A DNA stretch of 64,000 nt from Onchocerca volvulus (Eukaryota; Nematoda; Chromadorea; Rhabditida; Onchocercidae): contig HG738139.1 in the NCBI GenBank assembly GCA_000499405.2, positions 7,340,616 to 7,404,615 on the forward strand. The letters are read 5' to 3'. The position numbers were made by a program, and so were the translations under genes. The notes beneath the pieces are model-generated. The model was not told the DNA's origin and searched no databases. It saw nothing but the letters and a program-made list of their open reading frames with translations. Positions 26,328-39,300 of this stretch are shown here, one piece after another. How positions within the stretch are numbered: position 1 is the stretch's first letter; each line of letters begins with the position of its first letter.

Positions 26328-28661
26328 TGCAGTTGGTTTGATTCTGGAAATTTATTTGTATTTCTCCGCAAATTTACACTAGCTTGGTTTTTTTGTAACC
26401 AACTACTGCGATCTTCTATGCAATTCCAAATATTGTACTTCAGTTCCTTTTTTAATGAACATTTTTTTACTATATATTGTCTTGTTTAAATAATTCTCAA
26501 AAAAATTTTGAAAAATAAAAAGGAACGGAAGAAAAAACGGACACTCCTATTTCTCCTTTACCATATTTTACGAAGCATCATTCAAAAGATCCATATGCAT
26601 TTATTTTACGAGATTTTAAGAATTTTCGTTCCTATTTCTTCCTCTCAAAGTTTCTTTTGTTACTTTTTGTTATTCTCATACATGTTAAATTCTTGATTGC
26701 TTGCAGTTTTCACAAGATTTGTGAAATATTCATTGTAATTCCTTTGCACTTGATTTCAAAATTCAAGTTAATCTTCGAAACAAAAATGTAGAAAAAGTTG
26801 AAATTTCTTGTACCGAAAATATTTTTTTTTTTGTGAATTCACTAACGATAGTAATCAATGGATATTAATGAAAGTAATTTTCGTTTTTTTTTTCTTTCCA
26901 TATATAATGCTTACTTTTATCTGTCAGCGTAAAAGCATCTAATCGGTATCCAATGATAAATCTCCCTAGGAAAAAAAGAATTTTTTTGAATTTTTATCAA
27001 ATTTATTTAGTCACTGTTATCGAGCAGTTAACAAATATCATTACATTGATCGACTGGCCATATATTGGTGTTATCTTGCCTTCTCCCTAACATTTCGTGT
27101 TCTTTCCTCAGTTCAGTAAACTCCTTCCAGTCTTTTCATTTTTGTTATTCAGTTACAGTATCCTCAGGCTACTTTCCCGCATGCAGAAATGAATTTATTT
27201 TCCCATGAAATTTCATCTTTTTCTTGAATTCTGTTTTTTTTACGACTACTTTAAGTCTAAAATCCATCAGTATTGTTAAAACATTGAAAGTTAAAATTTT
27301 GCGTGCCTGAGGAAGACTGAATATTTTCATTACATTATTTCGCTCAATGATTGAATTTCAGACTCATAAAAATGAACATATTTTTTCATGTGACTGTAAT
27401 TGATATTTGAACGTATAGCATGTTAGAAATATTGTTCTCATACGAAAGGATAATATTGAAAAGAATGTGGTCACTTAAATCTTTAAGCAGTTCACGGTCA
27501 TTTATTAAGGTCTTTTTGTATTAGATTTATTCGCTTAACGAATGGATTCAGTTTTTGTAGTCAGCCATAAATTATCTTATAAAATTCTTTCATTTTTTCA
27601 TAGATTTATCTCTTGTAATGTTTTTTCCATTATTATGTTCTCTGGCATTTAATTTACTGTTGTAAATAGTAAATGGGAATATTCCGTGCTGCTTTTTAAT
27701 TTTGGAGAATTTTCTGCTGGAAACAGCCAATTTTGTTTCGTTCTCCAAATTATTAGAAAAGGTAGGTTATTTTGCAAGGTCAAAACGCTGTGCATAAAGA
27801 ATATTTGAACCAATTTATTTGGATCATTATGGAAAAATTATTTTGGCGTACAACGCTGTAATAAAGTCGTAAAATCGTTCTTGAAGCATTAGGATGTTTA
27901 TAGATTTTATTATTTTGTTGATAGGAGAAATTAATAAGATGCTGAAAAAAGATTTATTGGGAAATGTGAGATTCTTACTATATTATTCGCACAGTTTTAT
28001 GCAATTTATGTTATAAGATTGAAAGCGCGATTTTATTACACTGTTTTATTTATTTGTTTTTCCATTTTTTCGATCGACTAGTGCCGGTATTACCTGTGCT
28101 TTTCTGTGATATTTTTTTATTTTCCATATGTCTTTTGACTGTTTTAGATAAAATTTATTTTGGGGAACCAATTTTTATGTTGATTCTAATGTACGTCAAC
28201 GTTCAATTTTAATTTTGAAGAATGATATTCATGTATATTAATTTTGGGGTGAATTTTAAGTTATTCTTAAGGGAGAACAGGATTATTTTTGCCAAAATAT
28301 GAAGGAATTTTTTTTTTGAAATCAGTTTATTGAAGTTAAATATGTATCTGCGGTGGCATATATATTGTATTCACAAATAATATGAAGTTCCATATGTGAA
28401 TTAGGTCCATGTTAGATAATTCAGATTGTTTAGAAATAAATAGGCAGGTAGCAGCATGTTGCTGAAAACTTCATTCAACCTATTATCAGTGCATAAGCTG
28501 CAAAAAGTAGTGATCTTAAAAAAAAAAGATAGAGCAGTAATCTTTGTTGCCGGTTCGAGTAATCCATTGTGACATGGATTGATTGTGACACTTTTTTTTT
28601 TTTTTTTTTTTCAGAGTTCTGAGGAGAAAATTTTTCTTTTTTTTTTCAGGTTTTAAGGAGA
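26328..28661. other. Intergenic region between STIM and NIFK
   Basis: A+T-rich, with no recognisable coding exons. It should include the STIM 3' untranslated region; an AATAAA lies near 26514. It ends in long T tracts and two acceptor-like TTTTCAG sites before the NIFK start. Confidence 0.6.
28636..28649 (+). promoter_or_regulatory. Candidate spliced-leader acceptor for the NIFK gene
   Basis: A C/T-rich tract ending TTTTTTTTCAG lies 12 bases before the start codon at 28662, with no in-frame upstream exon. This is the typical layout of a nematode trans-splice site. A second similar site occurs at about 28610. Confidence 0.45.
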
Positions 28662-31122
28662 ATGAATAAAAAAATTAGGGATTCGAAATCAAATATACCG
28701 TCTAATGAGTTGGGAATTGATCCTGAAGGCAATTCAAAGGCGATAGTGATCAGGCATATTCCCTTTGGATTCTTCGAGAAGGAATTGCTAAAGTATTTCT
28801 TGCAATTTGGTACTGTACGACGAGTGCGAGTTCCAAGGAACAAAAAGGCTTGTTCATTCTGTATAATTTAGAAATTTCAATTTATTTATTGGTACTGCTA
28901 CATAAATCTTTGACTACATTCGTGTACTTCTTAATGTTGTTTACTTTTTGAGGTGAGATCAAAACTCTTACAGCCAAATTGAACATGCTTTTATTATTTT
29001 GAAAATCAGAGATCATAGATCTGAGGAGAAAGGGAGGGTCCTTTTGATTCCCATTGGTTTTGAAAAAGATTGTTAACTAATTTTCAATCATTTGCAAGTA
29101 AAGGGAACGTATACCAAATAAACTGTGTTAAGCGGAATAAGAGTAAAATGCAGTTAAGAATATTTGAAATATTTAAAAGAAAAAGACGATTTTCTTGCTC
29201 GTTTTTCAGAAAAGCTTCATTCTTCACTTTTTTGGTTATTTAATTCAGTAAGCTCTCCATTATAATTCTAATAAATAATTGAAATTATCCTTATCTGATC
29301 TTTTCGGTCATGTGCTACTTAGCGATTGTACAAATAAATCATTAAGTAATTCCAACGTAGAAATTAGACTATAAGCATAGAAAATGCTGTGGTGATAATT
29401 GAAAACTTCATATATACTTTCAAAAATAATTTTGTAGCTGCTTATGGTGTGTTTACTTTAAAGGTATTCTTTTTAACGAGTAAGATACAATTGTTTGCTA
29501 GATAGATAATAAACTTTTTTTGATCTGCCATAATTGAGAAACAATTGATGAATTTACATATAAATACTTTTTGATACCGTCAGCATACTTTTGAGATGGC
29601 TTATCTTTACGGTTTTTCATCAAAAGTAGTATTAAAAGCATTTTAAAATTCATAATTGAAAATAAATCTCTAATTTAAATATTAGTCCCACTAATCGAAT
29701 TTTCTACTTTCATTATCTCTTGCTTTTTCACTTGAAATAAATCATGATACTTTAGCACTATTACATCTCATTCAAAATGTGCTATAAAATTATTTTGAGG
29801 CAGATCATATTTTTGAATTTATTTGTATAGGTTTTACATGGAACATTTCTGTCTATTATTTTGTTTTCAGACTGGAAATCATAAAGGATGGGCTTTTGTA
29901 CTTTTCACAGATAATGATGTAGCACAGTTAGCAGCTGAAGCTATGGATGGTTATTTAATGTTCGAAAAACGACTAGAATGTAGGTTAATTTCTAACTCTT
30001 ACGAAACAAAAAGCGTTTTCCACTAATGATAGAGGAAAGGAAACAATAATAGACTTTTCAGGACAGAAGAATCACTCATTTCCATTCATTTGTCTATGTT
30101 GATGCTCTTGTATCATTCGTATTCTTAGAGCTAGAATAGTGGAAGAATCAATTGCTATGTGTCCTTTTGGTTTACTTTCAAAAAAAGATAAATCGTCGAA
30201 AATTTAAAGGTGTTCATTCCAGGCAAAGTAATGAAAAACAAAGATTTTCCGGCTTGTTTACGTAAAGGACCACGAATAATTTCACCACCTATAAAAAATG
30301 CTGCTAGGAAATGTCATGCGAAAAAATTGAATAAGATGCAGAGTGGATGGTGTGAAGAAGCGGCTAAAGTAAACTTCCTTTTTAGAATTTTGAATATCTT
30401 TATAAATAGAAGCATAAACTAAAAATTATAACTCCATCATAGAATTAAATGTAATCAAGAGTAATAGTTGTTAATTTCTTATCTTTCAGAAACGACTATT
30501 AAAAAACATAAAGATTAAAGAAAATAAATGTGCCGAACTCGGTTATCGATTGCCACCAATTGCTGGACTCTCAGAAACAAAAGTATTTGAATTTTTGTGT
30601 AAATTTTGGCTTGCACGGATAGCCTTGATTTATCATATATACTATCTTATTTTATAAATGAAATTCTCTAAAAAAATAAGTGTGAGATTTGGTATGTTCG
30701 AATCAAGATGACAGTTACTCAAGGCTAATGTCAAGCAAGCAAATTACTGTGTGGTTTGCTATTAAAAATCTTTTAGCATTAATATTCTTTTGGAATTTTA
30801 AACAATTTCATCACAAATGAAACATCTTGCTTCAATTTTCTAACTGAAATGAATATTACTTCGAACGAAAAAAAGAAAAATAGGTTAGAAAGACGAAAAG
30901 GATTAGAAGATTCATTTAGTGAAATGGATTTTTTTTTTTCATCTACATTCTTTTCAGCAAGTTGTGCCATTGATAAGTGAAACAAGTTCAATAAAAGCTG
31001 AAGAAATAAAATCAGATGATGTAGAAAATCAAGTGCAAAGCAAGTTATCCAAAAAATTGAAGAAAACTAATGTTACGAAAAAGGCTGTGGCTGATATGGT
31101 AAGAAGTCAAAAAAAACGATGA
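28662..31122 (+). CDS. NIFK-like nucleolar RRM protein (MKI67 FHA-interacting / Nop15 family)
   Basis: Five exons: 28662-28847, 29871-29979, 30223-30368, 30490-30582, 30958-31122; 232 residues. One RRM spans about residues 27-105. RNP2 is IVIRHI in AIVIRHIPFGFFEKELLKYF; RNP1 is KGWAFVLF (67-74), followed by AAEAMDGYLMFEKRLEC. The pattern of GFFE, FGTV, a basic stretch before TGNHKGWAF, and YLMFE is diagnostic of NIFK rather than a generic RRM protein. The C-terminal half is Lys-rich with no other domain. NIFK/Nop15 proteins act in the nucleolus in pre-rRNA processing of the large subunit. The first intron appears to start with GC rather than GT: only AAG/GCTTGT joins VPRNKK to TGNHKG in frame at the conserved position. 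AATAAAAT downstream near 31230 could be the poly(A) signal. Confidence 0.85.
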
Positions 31123-34100
31123 AAAATGGAATAAAGGAAACGAGTTTGAAAATGTTCTTTTATTTCATTAGATTGTTTTATAATATTGTTGTATTCCGGT
31201 TATGTTGTTTATATTTTACTCTTTGTTTTTAATAAAATTTTTTGTTGCATGTTTTGTAAGAATTTTGATGTTTGCGTTAGTAGAAGATTTTAAATGTTGG
31301 AAATAGACCAATTGATTGTATGATATTAAAACATTCACTGCTGACTTCTAATAGATTAATACTGAAGTAATATAGATATGTTAATAAGTTAGGTTGCCTA
31401 CAAATGTTCTGGTAAGATTATGCCGGTCAAGTGAAAAATAAGACTCAAATGAAATAGACGGGTAATCCGGATATCTAAGCTTCCCAAATTACGTGAAATA
31501 AATAATAAAATAGAAAATTGTGAAAAATGGATGTGTTGAGAAGCAATTATCATCAGTAGAGAAATTGGTACAGAAGTTACTCCGCACATTGCTATCATGA
31601 TATCAGCATGAATTTTAAGATATTGTACTACTCCTTATTGCTTCTTCTTCGCTTCTCTCCTGTTCCTATCTCTCCTACGTTCTATCTCGTTCTCTTATTT
31701 ATGTCCGGCCTGGTAAGTTTCCTTATCAATTTTAATAAAGATTACCGCTATGGGTAATCTATCAAGTCCTGACTTGTTTGTTCGCAGTTCTCATGTCTTT
31801 ACTTTGTAGTTTCCCAGCTTTGCAACTACCGTCAGTGCTTTCCGGTTTCCATGGAATAACAATTACTGATCACTTATTATTCTTTGAATTGATGCGATCT
31901 AACTATTCCCCAACAATTCTAAGCAACATTTCTTATCATTTCATGCAGTATATTAGAATACAGCCAAAATATTATTCATTTCACGACTTGCTCAAAAAAA
32001 AAAGGAAAAAAAAAGCATGTGGGATGCGAAGTTATCGTTTTTCCAGAAATTTGCATAATTTATGCTTTTAAGTTGCATCCCTAATTTCATCGCTAATCCC
32101 TAGCTTCCTTTGCAACCTTTCACCTGAGCCTGTCTTCTTCCATTTACAACATATGTGACCTTTTCCGATTGCACAGTTCATTCATTTAGCATTATTATTT
32201 TAAATAGTAGACAAGTCATTTAATCTAGTCTTCGAATTAATTTCACTGTTTCAATTTCTCATTCAATCAATCGCAGAGTAATCATAAATGGTAATTGACA
32301 AGATGCCACAAAAATCATGTTTCGCCGATTGATGGACAGAAAGTTCCTTGTTGAATTGATTTGAAAGTTAGAATTTCTAATTTAGTTCAGCTAATGACAA
32401 TTTATTTTGGAACTGTTTTAAAAAATTTAGAGTTGCTGAGTGCGAATATCTACAATTTCAAGATAATCAAATCTTTAGCAGAATGAATTATTCCTCAATT
32501 CTAAATAATTTTCTTAGAGCTGATTTGACAGTTAATCTTTATTTACTAAGACAGTATCATATTTCTTTCACGTAGGAACAATAAGCTTCCAGTATGCGGC
32601 AATTATATGGCTAAAAAGCAGTTCATTCACTATTACGAACATGAAGATAGATTTAAACTTAACTTTGTTCCATTGTAGATTCGCCAAGTTCCAACTAGCA
32701 ATTAAAGTATTCATGTTACCACATGTTGATGTTTCTTTTTGATTTGCATGCTTGATCCTTACAATCCTCAACTTTTTATGGTAATGAATTCTTTTCACTA
32801 ATATTTCATATAAATATTGAATTTTGATTCGTTCCCTTCTAAATCCATTATAGTTTACTTTGGTTCTTATGTTCGTCTTCTTAAAACCCCTCGTTATATT
32901 GCAGAAAATTCAGTTTGTAAACAAAATTTCGAAATATTTTTTATAAATTGCAAAATTATGGTCTTCTAGCTCAGTTGCATATGTTTGTTAGTTATGCAGG
33001 TAAAAAATATTGTCGAATGAAGTAGTTACATGTTTCGGCAACAAAACTGATGAAATTATTTGATAAAATCCAATAACAGCAACATTTGACAATCATGTCG
33101 GTGGTAGTGATAACAATCAAAATGCTGACGATGGGTGATCATACCAACGATATGATAATGGTGCAGCAGCGATTTATAATGATAAAATAATGATCTATCA
33201 ATGGTGATAATACTGAAATACGATGATGAAGACGGAATTGGAATAATAATGAAGATAGGCAATAATTGATAATGGTGATGATAATGATGATCAAATAAGA
33301 ATGCAAATGACTTTCAACATCATCTCTTTGTTGCTCATTTCCTCTTTCTCTGATTTCTTTTCTTAGATAAATATTAAAAAATCAACAATAATAAAAATCA
33401 ATCAATTGAAATAAGAATGTCAAAACTTGAATTTCTCTACTCAGACAGAACGCTTTCCACGTTAATAGTCTAAAATAAATAGTGAAAAGAATCCATAAAA
33501 ATTTTTCAGGAAATCTTTAATTATGAAATTTTTCATTTTTGGTTTGCGAATTAACAAACATTAATTAATTTGCGAAATTTACTACGGAAAATAAATCTGT
33601 CTGCCCATTTTTTTGAAATTGTTTTTCTTGATATTTTATTCCTTTCTTCAGTTTTTCCTTAAATTTTGCTATATTGAAGCTAAAAATGATATCAATAAGT
33701 TATCATAAAATCGAAATAATCAAAGGTCACAATAGAAATAAAGAATCAGAGAGGATCTAAAAGGATAATGATGAATGTTCCGTCTTATTGCTCAAAACGA
33801 AACACTCCAATAAGCATTGAAAAAAAGCGAAAATTTTCAGAAAAACAAATGATTTTCAATTTCCATTTTACCTGCTATTTTTACCTATCTATTTGAGGTA
33901 TTTATTTTTCCTAATTGTAACAAATAATCTCTCTAATCGCATTAATTTATGTACACAATCCGAGCAATTTTATTCGATAATTGCCATAATGTATTTAAAG
34001 CAAATAATTATGCCAATTATAGAGATAAATGGAGAGTGAATGAAGAAGCTTCATTGAGCCGAAAAGCATCGAAACGAAGCGATTTTTGTGCATTCAACGA

Positions 34101-34200
34101 GTTGATGTGATGTGATATGCGGACAGACGGATCTTTCAAGGCAGCTAAATTAATTGCTTTGCTAAATTGCTCTAAATTAGTCCGTGTAAGAACTCTCTGC

Positions 34201-34222
34201 GGATGGATGGATGGATGGATGG
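34201..34222. repeat. (GGAT)n microsatellite
   Basis: Five consecutive GGAT units, then GGG. Confidence 0.85.
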
Positions 34223-34929
34223 GCGATGTCGAAGGCATCATCCAATTACTTTCTCCTTCATGGCAGTTTATTTTGATGATTGTTGCAGTAAGCAATGAAG
34301 AGCCATGTTGAGGGAGAAGGATTCTTTCAGAAACGATTCAAAAAAAGGATCATTTCGATTGAAATAGCGATAGCGTCGGATGGATAACATAAGTGTGATG
34401 AAGGAAGGGAGAATAGCTATTGGGGTACAGGCACGGATGAAGAGCAGACTGGCTAGCAAGCTGCTCTGTAAATCCATCAAAATGCAACTTAATTAACTTA
34501 ATTAACCTCACTAAAGAGACAGTATTGAGATGAGACATTAGCAATTCATTGAACAGATAATATTAAAGCTTATTATTCCCTTTGTCACCTCCTTTTTCTC
34601 CCATTCATTTCTTCTTCATTCAAGATAGATGCAATAATGAAGCTTCGGGAGGTGGAGCTATTGCCAATAAATGGACCAATCAAGTGAAGATTTAAAATGA
34701 AGATAGGGAGAGAGTAAAGCTATAAGAATGTGTGGGGTACGGTAAAATAGACGTGGATGGGAAAGGAAAAGAATAGGCGTAACGATCGGATGGGTCGAGG
34801 AAGACGAAAAGATCGAAGTGACAAAGAGACGATTGCCCATTGCCCTTCTAAATTACTGAATTAACAATTCCCAAACAACAACTCTCCTTCATTCTATCAC
34901 TGTGCTATTTATTCCTTTCTCTCATTTAT

Positions 34930-35160
34930 AAAATTATTGTTATCATTACAGTTGTTATCACCAGCATCACTCTCATATTGTTACGATTATTATCAATATT
35001 GTCATTAGGATATTATTATCATTACAGTCACCGTCAGCGTCATTATTATTTTGTTACAATTATTATCAATTTTATCATTAGGATATTATTATCATTATAG
35101 TTATCGCTAGCATGACTACCAGCCTGTTAAAATTATTATCAATTTCATCACCAGGAGAGC
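34930..35160. repeat. Minisatellite with 73 bp period, about three copies
   Basis: The block TTAC/TTAA..ATTATTATCAAT starts at 34981, 35054 and 35127, exactly 73 bases apart. Each of the first two is followed by a GTCATTAGG/ATCATTAGG block and then ATATTATTATCATTA. A partial earlier copy begins near 34930. Copies have diverged by substitutions while the spacing is kept. Confidence 0.75.
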
Positions 35161-36325
35161 CACCGTTTTCTTCTTATTTCATCATGATCTTTGTTGTTAC
35201 AGTTATGATTAAATTCAGGATTTGTACAGTTTCCAAGATAGATACAATATCCTGACATGGTAGATAGTAAAGGGAAGAGTTTTTCGAGAAAAAGAGAGTA
35301 TTTTTTTTTATGAAAGAAGGAGGAAAAGGAACCGAAAAATATTTCAAAAAGCATTTAAAGGAAGAAAGAAGCGGGAACACTGTTATCATCATTTTGAATA
35401 GCTTATCAAATCAACTAGGCTAGCGAGTACTACACCTAAGGTGATAAAACTATTCCATTACCTGCCTTTCTATGATTATGCCTCATATTATCCACAGAAA
35501 ATTACGATAGGCGATAGAATTATGTGGATGAAGCAACTATTCCGACTGCTGAATTCTTTCCTCATGAAATTACAAGAACTAGAATTTGTATATTTTTATT
35601 TGCGAAACTTTTATTTTCAAGAAAATTAAACTGAGAATTGCATGAAGTTTTGTCTTGACCCATTAATTTGATAAGATAAGGAAACTGCAATTAAATCATC
35701 ATTAGGCAAGAATTTGAAAGCATAAGAAAATGCGAAAATTATATGATCGAATCTTAAGTTCTTTTGGTTAATGAGTGCTTTATTAATTTCTACTTTTTTT
35801 TTCGTTTATTTTATTGCAAATTAACTCGTAAATCGTTTGCATCATTATCTGTGAATTTTTCCGAACGATTCATGAAAAAAGAAATGCCGAAATTAGTATA
35901 CAAATTTAGATAAACATCAAATTTTGATTCGAAATAACGATGGCTGCCGCAATAGTTCATCACTAAAGGTTGACAAAAAAAAGCGAAAAAGGAGCAAAAT
36001 TCTTGTCATCAACGAGAACTCTCATTTTACCGCTAAATTTGCAGACAAATAAAACTTTTTCTTTCCCTCGATGCTGAGGTTTAGTTTTTCATAAATTTGC
36101 ATATTTCATGATTACTTAAATAGGGATGAGAAGAGTTAAATTATATACGCAAAGACCAAATATATAAATGTTATTAAACAAAACTGATTTTTGCCTACGA
36201 ATATGGAGTCATGAAAAAGTATGAAATTAACTGGTCAAAGTACCACTGATTAATGAAATTCATCAGAAACAATTAATTCTGAATACTATCCAACTATGCA
36301 TCATCCAATTGTTCTACTACTTTAG

Positions 36326-39300
36326 ATGGATGGTACATCAGATTCGGTTTCTGAAGGCCTCTCTTCACCGGAGCTATCACGTCGTAGCGCAGAATCGCAG
36401 AATTATCAAATGAGTTCCAAACTAAAATTCTCCATACAAAATATTTTGCGACCAGATTTTGGTAAGGTAAGAATATTTTCGTTTTAAAAAACAGCATATT
36501 TGGTTTGAATGAATTTAGCTGAGTATCTTTGCCAAGAACTTAAAATATTTTTTTCGCTCTAATTCTTATAAACAAAAATGATTGAATGAAATTTACAAAA
36601 ATCCATCTAACTTTTAAATTATTGTTTCATTTACTTGGCATTTGTCGTTCAATAGTCATTGTTATATGCTAATCCTGATTAAACTGTTTATCTTAATCCT
36701 TCTGACATTATTTCATATCATCTCCAGTATCACCTTCTCTTTTATTCTCAGTTATACTCACTCATTATTGCAATTATAATCTTTAGGAAATATTTCTGCA
36801 TTTGACATTTCACTTTTTCCTCAGATCTTGGCCATTCTACAGATTTCTTTTCTCTTTTTCAAGACTTCTCGGGATTCTTTACTTCCTGAACCAAGAAAGA
36901 TTATATATGCTGTGGAGATATGCTGTGAATAAACATATATAATTTTATATACTGCGAAGCTAATTAAGCTTCCCTTGAGAAAAATCACTATTCTGAAGAT
37001 TTTATGGATGGTACATAAAATTACAAATGCATTTTTTTTTTCAGCAGCATGAGACAGTTTCAAAACCATGTGCATCAACAACACCGGACAATATGAATAC
37101 AGTATTCCCAGCCTGGATTTATTGTACCCGATATTCCGATCGACCAAGTTCAGGTAATTCTGGAAAAGCTTTTAAAATCAGGAATAGATAGATTAATTTC
37201 AAGTTAGTGATAAGTATTTATTCAAAATTATTTCATCACATACTCTGTTAGAAATCTTAAAAATTGCAAGTAAGACGTATTTTTAAGCTTTTTTTCCTCA
37301 TCTACTAGATAACAATCGGTAAAAAAGAGTTGGGTGTATGATTGCATAACTTTCCTATCATTCTCATGTTCCTTCTTGGCGTGCACGCTAATTTGCGTGC
37401 TCAGTTTGCATCATCGCACTCATTCATTCATTCATCAAAATTATTTCTTAGTTATAAATACAATTATCACATACATGTTGTAATCATCATCTATTCATGA
37501 TGGATCATTGATGAAAAATAAGAAGCAATTTTGATCGATTTTAATCGAAAAATTACGAATTCCATGGGCCATCGACTTATGCATCGTTTATCTATATATT
37601 GAGATTTATTCTGTATTTTATATTTCTATGGAATTGTCAAGTCAAGCATAAAAGTTCATAATTTTTCAGTTTGACCTCACAGAAATTATTTTTGCAAACT
37701 CAACTTATTTTAGGGCCAAGGTCACGCCGCACAAAACGAAAAGAAACAAATCTCAATGATGATGAGAAGCGACCACGGACAGCATTTACTGCTGAACAGT
37801 TGGAACGATTGAAGCAACAATTTATGGATAACCGATATCTCACAGAGAAACGGCGTCAGGAATTGGCCCATGAACTTGGCTTGAACGAATCACAGATCAA
37901 AATATGGTTCCAGGTTGGTTCACATTCATTCAAAAAAAGCTTTTTTCGTGTTTGAAAATAAAGAAAAAAAGTGGTTTTATATGGAACCGATGGCTAGTTT
38001 GTTCAAAAAGTGATCATATAAAACTATAAAACCTTAATCATTAACAAGAAGAGTATTTGAATTCATATTTTTCACAATAAGTGAATCCTTTCCAAATAGA
38101 AGAATTTGAGTTTCGCCCTTTCATAATCTCATCGTCCAACTACAGAGATTAATTAATGTTTGACTTGCAGTGCGATGAGAAATTTAAATTTTCTGTTCTC
38201 TAATGTTCGTTTTGATATTTCTTCGATAATGTGCATTTTGTTGAAAAAGTACTAAACTGGAAAGAGAATGTGTGATAAATACTGACGTGTTGTTCCTCAT
38301 TTCTCTTCCAAACTTTGTATTCGAGCAGGTGGACATTTTGAATTTTTTAAAATTAATGGGAAATAAAAAACAAGAAAACAACAGGTCCATGAAGGAGAAA
38401 AAAATCCGAATAAGGAAGATGAAGAAGGAGAGAAATTGTTGTATGAATGGGAGTAAATTCCGGAAATGTAAATGCCTTTTCCGGAAGGCGAAGATATGAT
38501 TTTTTCTTGTGGAGATTTGATAAAATAGAAAATAGAGTTGAAAGTACAAACGTATGTACTTGTAACAGAGGCTCGTTCTCGAACATAGCCCTCGTCTATT
38601 TCAAAGCTACTCTTTGGGTCAAAGTTCATCACTGAGTTTTCTCCAACTAAATCATCGGAGTAGTTATTTGATGTTTTCCAGATTGGTGAAATGAAAAATA
38701 GAGCAGAAAATGAGAATTACCATGTCAACCATTCTTTTTGACAGAACATAACATTTAGGTAGCATAAATCGAACCACCTAACTTTGTGTTTATAGTAAGC
38801 ATCTAAGAGCAAAAAACATTTGATCGCTACTAATGGTTTTCGAACATTTTTCAAGAAAAGCGAAATAAAATTAGTTCACCGACTTTGATTTTCTTATATT
38901 TTTTTCCTTTTGTCCAATTGCGTTGCATCTATCTATTTGTTTTTATAAATGTATTTGTTTTGAAATTACGGTAAAAGATCACTTATGAACGGTAGATAGG
39001 AAGTGCATATCAGACAGAGAGTAAAAAGCAAAACAGATGGACGTAAAGAGAGTAGAAGATCGATTACCTGATCATCATATTAATACAAATTTCAAAAAAT
39101 CCATTAAAATGCAATGGATTATCATCATCATCATCATCATCATGTATTTGTGCACACAATGGGAATAATTTTAATGATGATAGTGATGTTATCAGCAGTC
39201 ATTTTATTATTATATTACCAGTTTTACATCATGTCACAGTGTCCTCTTGCTTTGACATTTTTCAAATTTTAAAATTTAGATCCTGAAGGAGTAAAGAGAA

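Larger units (their letters stand above)
31123..36325. other. 5.2 kb intergenic region upstream of engrailed
   Basis: No recognisable exons on either strand. It contains low-complexity ATG/CAT-rich DNA (33070-33300), a (GGAT)n run (34201-34222) and a 73 bp period minisatellite (about 34930-35160). Given its position 5' of a patterning gene, regulatory elements are likely, but I cannot point to a specific one. Confidence 0.5.

Noticed and set aside
28545..28570. GGTTCGAGTAATCC, resembling a tRNA B box
   Set aside because: No A box, acceptor stem or cloverleaf can be drawn at the right spacing.
38272..38635. Overlapping open frames on both strands after the homeobox exon
   Set aside because: All lie inside the last engrailed intron, overlap one another, and show no family signature.
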